Positions 57,501 to 64,000 of a DNA stretch of 64,000 nt are shown here, piece by piece. The stretch spans positions 1,488,001 to 1,552,000 of the forward strand of contig JAFCMP010000001.1 of the NCBI GenBank assembly GCA_017506865.1. The letters run 5' to 3'. Within the stretch, counting starts at the first letter, position 1. Each line of letters begins with the position of its first letter. The notes under the pieces were generated by a model that searched no databases, was not told the origin of the DNA, and worked only from the letters and a program-made list of their open reading frames with translations. Made by a program: the position numbers and the translations under genes. Origin of the DNA: Tribonema minus. Its lineage: Eukaryota; Sar; Xanthophyceae; Tribonematales; Tribonemataceae.

Positions 57501-60500
57501 ACGTTATGTATGAATCGAATGCTGTGTATGGATTGAATGCTGCCACAAAGTGTAGGTAGCAGCCGCTGACATTGCTCAGTTGGAGGACATTGGCGTTGGC
57601 GACCAGGGCAAACATGTGTGGGTGCAAATGCATGCTGCATTTGGTGTAGGAATGCAGCAGCAAGCTCAATGTGCATGTACTTCAGAGTAGCTCTTTCAGC
57701 CAGGCTGCGTCTTTCTGGCTGATGTCACGCACGCTGTGCTGCTTGTGATGTTGTGAATTGTTGGCAACAAATTAATTTTACAACGCTCTGCCCTTCCAGC
57801 AGTCGTGATGCCATTTGCTCTACCAGCCGCAGCTCCATATTTTAGGCTTCAATCATCGCTGTTTCAGTATGACTTGTTTTTGACTTGGCCGTCTCCTGGC
57901 ACTCATCTGCATCTGTGCATTGCAACGTGTCTCACTTAGTTACTCTAATTTGTTTCATATTTTCCCCTTTCCACTTCGAATACGTCTGCAGGTATGCCAC
58001 GGATGAGACGGAGCAGCTCATGCCCCTGTCCCACCAGGTGAGCAGGAGTTCGAGTTTGAAGTTTGACAGTACACCAATGCTGAACTCAGGCAGGTCTGCA
58101 AGGGTGGCAAGCATTTAGTGTGCCTCCGTCACCCGAATAGAAATGGCACTGCCGCATTACCCTCTTCCTGCCTGGCTCATGTAGGACTGGATAGGCAAAT
58201 GGCAGGAAAGTCGTCACACACAGTCGCCAACTGTTGTTGACGTTTTTTGCTGACTTCAGTGCCACAAATACTGTACTGAATCTCCACAACTTGAAATGAT
58301 GGCCTTGTGGCTCAGATGCAGTTCTATCAAATTTGTCAGTCTTAAAAGCTGCCGCAGCTCGTGTCGACTCTGACCCTGCCAAGCACGCGCGTCAGTCCTA
58401 GAAGCTGCCGCAGCTCGTGTCGACTCTGACCCTGCCAAGCACGTGCGTGGACCCTCTCGCCTCCCTGCAGCTCGCCACCTCCCTGGGCTCGCGCCTGACG
58501 GAGGTCCGCAAAAAGGGCATCTGCGACTGGGTGCGCCCCGACGGCAAGACCCAGGTCAGTAATTCTTGTGCCCTCAGTTTCAAAAGCTGTGCGTAGCTCC
58601 CGTGGAAGGCAGCAACTTCAAGTGTAAACTTCAAGAACACTTTGCCCACACGCGCTCTGACGGTCAGACTCAGATCTGGCCAATTCGAATACTTCTTCTC
58701 CAGTTGAACTGTTGCAGTCGAACACTTCTGAGTAGTGTAGTCTACATTCTGAGTAGTTGCGAAATCGGATCAGAAACTCAAAATGGACAGTTTCTAGAGT
58801 TTGAGCCTGGTGCGCCCCCCGTACGATGCAGGTCAGGGGCGGGCACCGGCGCTGCAGTAAACATAGCCCTCTTTGTTTCCTTGTTTGAGGCAAGCAACTT
58901 CAAGCACGGTATCTGTCGGCGGCAATTGAAGGTTTCTTAGGATGTCGTGCGACGACGCCCAGACGGCCAACGCCAGCAAAACAATACTTGGTCTGCCTGA
59001 AGACGCCTGTGCTTGCAATTTTTGGTGTCTATCAAAGAACAGCGTGACAGCGGAGCCTGCACTCACTTTTGAAGTTTAAATCGGGTTTTCTTACATGCGC
59101 TGTACACATCAAATTAAAAAGAAATTGTTTGGTCCAGCTAGTTTGCCTCGTGCGTATCAATGACCTTGGCTGTCAGGGCTTGAAATGCTACATTGAAGAA
59201 CCACTGCAAACCTCAAAAATCGACCTGAGGCACCGACAGTCAGGTCTCACGATTGCTGGCGGCTGCATAGCGCCAGGTGACGCGCGTCACAATAATTTTT
59301 TCAACCGCGCTCAGCAACAGCATTAATGTTTTGGCTCCGTCTATGCAGGTCACCGTGGAGTACAAGGAGGAGGACGGACGCATGGTGCCGGTGCGCGTGC
59401 ACACTGTGGTGAGTCACCGTTCACTTTTTGAGTTGAAGATGCTGTTTGCATTTGAAGATGCTGTTTGCATGGTGTGATTGTGTCTACACAGTTCCCTCGT
59501 CAACACCAGTTGCAAGGGAGGGAGCCCGTGTATGAAGCCTGCACGCCTTGAGGCTTTGAGCAATGGCGTGAGTAGCGAGTCACACGCACTTGGTAAATCA
59601 CTGCGAAATTAGTGCTAGGAGCCGTGGTCGTATTTTACTGTGTGGCTGAGTGCATTAGCATGCAAATACTAATGCCAAATAGGCTCGCGCTGTACACGCC
59701 ATCGAGTGTGCATAAATGACGCCACTCACTGGAGTGCATTTGGAAATCATCATGACATGCAGTCTTATGCGTCATGATGTTAAATTACAAAAACCATGGC
59801 GCTGAGGCACGCTTTGTGCCAGCCAGCAAGCATCCTATGTAGATGGCAAGCGCTTTGCATTTCTTCGTAGGCTCAATTGTGCTTGCCCCACAATTCCTAC
59901 ATGGGAAGTAACAAGTCTGTTTCGATTAATTATAGCGCAGCTGCTTCAATCACCGCGTCATTCTACAGTAGACGTCTTGCTGGCCCTAAGAGACAAGGTG
60001 TTGCGGTTTCACAAACCAAATAATGTCCCCTTGAAGTAGTATCAGTCAGCTGCAGTGATAATTTTCACAGTGCAGTGCTCGCAGGCACAAAAAGGTCTGG
60101 TGGAGAAGCGCATTGTGATGGCTGGAGCCATGGCGGCGCGAGGTGGGGAGCAGGTTGGCGGGAGGGGGCTGGGGGGGGAGAGGGGACGGGGGGAGCTGAA
60201 AGAGGGGGGGGGGGGGGGGGTGTAAACAGAAAGGCGTCGGAGGGCAAAGAGATCAGAGCGCACTGGGAGACACGTAGATTCAGATGCGTGTGTTGACGCT
60301 GAGACGCGCTGCACGGATGTGAACAAACCCTGTAGCTGGCGTTCGTGCCGCGCGCAGCAGATCAGCGTCCGAAGGAGAGTCAGCTAGTCGGGTGTGACGT
60401 TTTTAACCTGCGCTGCTGTGGGCTTGTGCAGCGGGCCCCGCTTGACTTGTTGGCGCCATGTTCGGTTGCGCGTCTGCAGGTCATCTCCACCCAGCACAAC

Positions 60501-63500
60501 GAGGACGTGACCAACGAGAAGATCCGCGCCGACCTCATGGAGCACGTCATCAAGGTATGTATGTGTAGTAGTTGTTCAGAGTATTAGTCCACCCTGGGTG
60601 GCTGTGGCGGCGCGCAGTGTCAGTTTGAAGTTGCACTTGAAGTTAGCATGGAGCACGTCATCAAAAGGTATGTATATATGTGCATAATAGTCGTTTAGGG
60701 TGCTGATACAGGGTAAGCGCTGACTACACAGGTGTGCTATTGTCAAGTTGAAGTTTCCATTACCTCATGGAGCATGTCATCAGGGTATGCATGTTTGTAT
60801 AGTGGTCTGGTCCAGGGCAGGCGAGTTCACACAGGCGGTGTGCAGCCGTGTAGATGTTCATTTGTGTCAAAATGAAGTTTCACGATCAGTGTACAGTTGA
60901 AGTAAGCAAACTGGGCACAATTTTTGTTGGTTTGTCGCTGTTGACGGCGAGCGGGTCTTTACCTCTCCAGCGTTGGCGCTTCAAAGGTCACCTGTCGCCC
61001 CCAATTCACCACCTCAAGCGCAAGTGCTTTTTTTCAGCTGCCACCTGAGCGCTGACGCTCTATCGCAGCCTCTCCTTGCAATTAAGTCTCAGTCACGCAC
61101 GCGTGTGTGTTGACTGACAATCGGCCACAGCCTGCTTTACAGTGAGCGCCACAGTAGTTGACGCGTGAGCACTGTAGCTGACGCTTGAGCGCTGCCTCGT
61201 TTGACGTCCGTGCAGCCCGTGATCCCCGCCAAGTACCTGGACGCCAACACCATCTTCCACCTCAACCCCTCTGGTGAGTCCGCCACACCCTGGTTCTCTG
61301 CTTGCTTTTGCCGCGACTTGAGCTGAAGCTCGCGCATCATCATGTTTGTCACCGACCGTGTTGACGCCCTAGGGGTGACGCTCGTCTCATCAGACAGTTG
61401 CAGTTGCCTGTGATGCCCTTGAAATTGGGACAGATGTACATGTTCAACGGGAATCACAAATGTGCATTCTGGGGCGTCCAGCACATGCACCAGGAGAAGC
61501 TCGTACGCTTGTTCCCGAGAAGCTCACTTGCTGTCGCGAACCATCGCTCGCGCCGCACAGGCCGCTTTGTCATCGGCGGGCCGCACGGCGACACGCGCCT
61601 TACGGGCAGAACATCAGTACTCAGGCTCTTCTTCACCCTCCATGTGGAGCTCACTTCCCCCATCCCAATTCTTTGCTCATCCCCCCCCCCCCCCCCCCAG
61701 GCCGCTTTGTCATCGGCGGGCCCCACGGCGACGCGGGCCTGACGGGCCGCAAGATCATCATCGACACGTACGGCGGCTGGGGCGCGCACGGCGGCGGCGC
61801 CTTCTCCGGCAAGGACACCACCAAGGTGGACCGCTCCGCCGCGTACGCCGCGCGCTGGGTCGCCAAGTCCCTCGTCAGCGCCGGCCTTTGCCACAGGTCA
61901 GTCGTTTTCTGTGATGCTGTTCTGTACCTTTGCTGTGCTTGATGGAGTCGTCCAGAGCGGGGGCCTCTGCCGCAGTTCAGCATTTTAGGTGTTGGATTCT
62001 GGGGGGCACGGACGTTGCAGTCGCCGAGTCCCTCGTCAGTGCCGGCCTCTGCCACAGGCGAGTCCTCGTCCGGTAGGTGTCGTGCCGCGCCTTCGCATTG
62101 AGTCTTGTCGCCTTTGGTCGCAGGGGTGTGCTTGAACCTGTTGTCAATGTCATCTGATAGGGGTGGGAAGCGGTGGGGGGGGGGGGGGGGGGGGTAGTCG
62201 CCGCATTCCTCGTCAGCGCCGGCCTCTGCCACAGGTCAGTCATTTTCTGTGATTTTGTTCTGTGGCTTTGCTGTGCCTTCTGATTGAAAGTTGTCTGTCA
62301 GCGGCAGGCACGGCCCCGGTTTTTGGTCTCACAGGTGTGCGGAAACCTGTTTTCAATGTCTTCTGGGCTGTAGATCTTTAGATTCGATTTTATATAGGTG
62401 TGGGAAGAGGGGGGAGGGGGTGGGTGGTTGTCGCCAAGGCCCTGGCCTCTGCCACAGGTCACCCGTTTGCAGTTGCTCTGCTGTGCGTTCTTTCCGATAG
62501 AGTCTTCCGTTTGTGCCGGCTTCTGACGCCGCGCGCTGTTGGTCACAGACTCAGCCAGCCTCGGACTCTGCCGCAGACTGGTGTTTGCGCTCTCGGTGCG
62601 CTGACGCGTGTTCCCACGTTCGCCTGCAGCGAGGCGGCTTGCGTGCGTGAGGCACGTGGCACATGACTTGTCTCAAACAGGCTGTTATTTCAGCTGGTCA
62701 AACCAAAACTATGCTTCCTTTTTGCGAACTCGAAGGAAGAAATCCGTCGACCAATCAACTGATGCCTACATCCCCCCCTTCCCCCCCCCAACCCATTTAA
62801 TTATTGCTCAGGGTGCTGGTCCAGCTGTCGTACGCCATCGGCGTCCCCTACCCGCTCTCCGTGCACGTGGACTCTTACGGCACCGCCATGTCGCGCTCCG
62901 GCAAGTCCGACTTTGACCTCGTCAAGATCATCAACGACAACTTTGACCTCAGGTGAGGCCGCCGCTTGGGGCTCGTTGAGCCGTTGATGCAGGTGCTGAT
63001 GCACCTCCTTCCCCGTATAGTACTCAACGTCGGATCTTGCTATTGGTGAAGTTTGTCAAACCTCAGATGTGTCTCTCCTTCGAGTTGCTGCTAGACTGAA
63101 CGGAGCACCGCGACATGGTGCTGTTGTGGCGTTTGCACTTGCAGTTCCTGCACGATGATGCACCACCTTTCAGCGTAGCAGCGTGAGGGATCGTCGGTGA
63201 TGTATACACAGCCCAAGCCGCATGGCACATCTCCACAGCACGCGTGGCGCTGCGCGTCCGTACGAGGCGTTTTCATTTGAGACTGCGCACTAACTTCAAA
63301 CCCTGGGCCAAGTGCATATGTACACCTTCAACTCTGCGCTCCGGGTTACAACTTCGGCTTCACATTGACTCTCTGCCGACTTTGCACGCGCTCAAACTTC
63401 AGCCCTGTGCGGACTTTGCACACGCTGAACTTGATTTCTAAACATTTACACGCAACTTCAATTTTGCCTTTGTTGCCACCGCAGGCCCGGTCGTGCGCCA

Positions 63501-63705
63501 CCTCCAGCTGTGAGCTGACTTTGCGCATGCTCAACTTGACCTCCAAAGCGTTCACACGCAACTTTAACTTTGCTGCAACTTCAACTTTGCCGCCGCGCAC
63601 AGGCCCGGCTGCATCGTGCGCGACCTCCAGCTGCGGCGGCCCATCTTCCAGAAGACGGCCGCGTACTGCCACTTTGGCCGCGACGACGCCGACTTCACCT
63701 GGGAG
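54538..63705 (+). CDS. METK: S-adenosylmethionine synthetase, 12 exons in the window
   Basis: Makes S-adenosylmethionine from methionine and ATP in the cytosol. Exons: 54538-54583, 55458-55519, 56223-56357, 57326-57498, 57992-58037, 58471-58554, 59349-59408, 60480-60554, 61216-61273, 61701-61896, 62812-62952, 63603-63705. All join in phase with GT-AG borders and give 393 residues, close to the family's ~385-400. The N-terminus has [16 protein letters not shown] (substrate-binding His in GHPDK). Signature 1, [12 protein letters not shown], starts at residue 130. [14 protein letters not shown] and signature 2, GGGAFSGKD (277-285), follow, and it ends [11 protein letters not shown]. All key segments are present. 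Phrases such as [16 protein letters not shown] are more like animal/heterokont than plant enzymes. The last few codons are missing: either an exon 13 at 63835-63852 (VLDWG, stop) or one beyond the window. Exons are GC-rich, introns much less so. Confidence 0.95.
56008..56209 (+). repeat. Decayed copy of SAM synthetase exon 3 start plus tandem ~83-bp units
   Basis: Within intron 2, the acceptor and first ~57 bases of exon 3 (CAGGTCTCCGATGCGGTGCT onward) occur once before the true exon. They are followed by two ~83-bp units starting GAGACGTCGCGTGTGGC and containing AATTGATTATGAGCACTG. Confidence 0.9.
57560..57645 (+). repeat. Decayed copy of SAM synthetase exon 4 end
   Basis: Intron 4 contains GACATTGCTCAGT, then GAGGACATTGGCG and GGCGACCAGGGCA, a degraded copy of the 3' half of exon 4, with part of the following intron (AATGCATGCTG). 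Confidence 0.85.
58352..58452 (+). repeat. Tandem duplication upstream of SAM synthetase exon 6
   Basis: AGCTGCCGCAGCTCGTGTCG, then ACTCTGACCCTGCCAAGCAC, occurs twice (about 58348 and 58407), just before exon 6. The words CAGCTCG also begin exon 6 itself. Confidence 0.85.
60204..60220 (+). repeat. 17-G run in SAM synthetase intron 7
   Basis: An uninterrupted run of 17 G within a G-rich 110-base region (GGGGGGCTGGGGGG-like), which could form G-quadruplexes on the coding strand. Confidence 0.9.
60640..60790 (+). repeat. Two decayed copies of the SAM synthetase exon 8/intron 8 junction
   Basis: CATGGAGCACGTCATCAAAA, then GGTATGTATATATG, at ~60645 and CTCATGGAGCATGTCATCAG, then GGTATGCATG, at ~60759 repeat the end of exon 8 with its donor. 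Confidence 0.9.
61549..61615 (+). repeat. Decayed copy of SAM synthetase exon 10 start with acceptor
   Basis: GCCGCACAG then GCCGCTTTGTCATCGGCGGG and continuing to ACGGGCAGAAC, 140 bases before the true exon 10. The acceptor is intact and the frame is open for ~20 codons, so a cryptic exon is possible. Confidence 0.9.
61681..61698 (+). repeat. 18-C tract directly before the exon 10 acceptor
   Basis: A pure run of 18 C takes the place of the usual polypyrimidine tract and is followed at once by AG and exon 10. Confidence 0.95.
62010..62500 (+). repeat. Three decayed copies of the SAM synthetase exon 10/intron 10 junction
   Basis: The phrase GCCGGCCTCTGCCACAGG and its flanks (GTCGCC, CTCGTCAG; then CAGTCATTTTCTGTGAT) occurs at ~62016-62075, ~62193-62285 and ~62427-62500 after the true junction at 61896. 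A run of 20 G lies at 62175-62194 inside the second unit. Confidence 0.9.
63480..63602 (+). repeat. Decayed copy of SAM synthetase exon 12 start
   Basis: ACCGCAG then GCCCGGTCGTGCGCCACCTC and CAGCTG at 63479-63513 copies the acceptor and first ~30 bases of exon 12. The intervening ACTTTGC / CAACTTCAACTTTGC words are also doubled. Confidence 0.85.
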
Positions 63706-64000
63706 GTGGGTGACGTGCCGCGTGCAACTTCGAACAGTTGGCATGTGGCCGTGGTGTGGCACTTTTGCTGTCATTCGTACTGCTGTGTGTTGCGTGTGTA
63801 GTTCAAGGGTGTCTTTGAAGGGTGTCTGTGGCAGGTACTTGATTGGGGTTGAGTGCGTTGAGATTGCAGCTCTGCGCACTAGCTGGCGCCGCAGACTCAG
63901 CTTCAGAATGATACCTGACAGTCACAAGGGTGATGATTCCACGGCAGATGCGCGTAATCACTTCCTGATGACTCGCTTTCAGTTCATGCCATTGAGTATA

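Noticed and set aside
61454..61894. Minus-strand ORFs over SAM synthetase exon 10
   Set aside because: Antisense shadows of GC-rich exons.

Overview
The window is nuclear DNA of a eukaryote. It has genes split by GT-AG introns, long low-coding stretches, many simple and tandem repeats and several transposon remnants. Two host-type genes point to an alga or alga-like protist. One is a 12-exon S-adenosylmethionine synthetase (54.5-63.7 kb), whose exon text reads closer to the animal/heterokont form than to the land-plant form. The other is an intact EsV-1-7 repeat gene (51.4-52.7 kb); that domain is known from brown algae, other stramenopiles, some other algae and large algal viruses. I lean towards a stramenopile-like alga, but cannot name a species.

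Layout. 1-0.67 kb: end of an unknown minus-strand gene. 0.67-6.72 kb and 34.29-40.94 kb: two long arms that are inverted copies of each other (6.0 and 6.6 kb, visibly diverged). They are built of hairpin modules with a CCTAGGCGCCTAGG core, a ~128-bp repeat, ~115-bp tandem units and, at the outer part of each arm, a broken copy of the same intron-containing coiled-coil gene. A third, partial and direct copy lies at ~12.9-16.2 kb. Between the arms (6.7-34.3 kb) lie a hAT transposase fragment, a degraded possible DNA-binding gene, a poly-Q pseudogene and two foldback elements. They are followed by a 3-kb insert with inverted 128-bp repeat ends carrying three small co-directional ORFs, and by a tandem family of signal-peptide/one-membrane-segment proteins. 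Last comes a recombinase island: a retroviral-type (rve) integrase, a tyrosine recombinase with protelomerase-like motifs, and a second, degenerate-looking tyrosine-recombinase-like gene.

40.9-47.5 kb is gene-poor, with an inverted duplication of a gene piece and a ~0.9-kb minisatellite. 47.7-50.5 kb holds a large Gly/Ala-repeat gene split by one frameshift. 51.4-52.7 kb is the EsV-1-7 gene, and 54.5-63.7 kb the SAM synthetase, which probably ends just inside or just beyond the window.

Interpretation. The arm-bounded ~40-kb block looks like an old large mobile or viral-type element, or a nest of them: inverted arms, integrase, tyrosine recombinases and compact small ORFs. I found no capsid, packaging ATPase, DNA polymerase or reverse transcriptase, so viral origin is not shown. 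The most unusual items are the 3-kb three-ORF insert, the recombinase island lying among dozens of perfect palindromes, and the SAM synthetase introns, which repeatedly contain decayed copies of their own exon-intron junctions.
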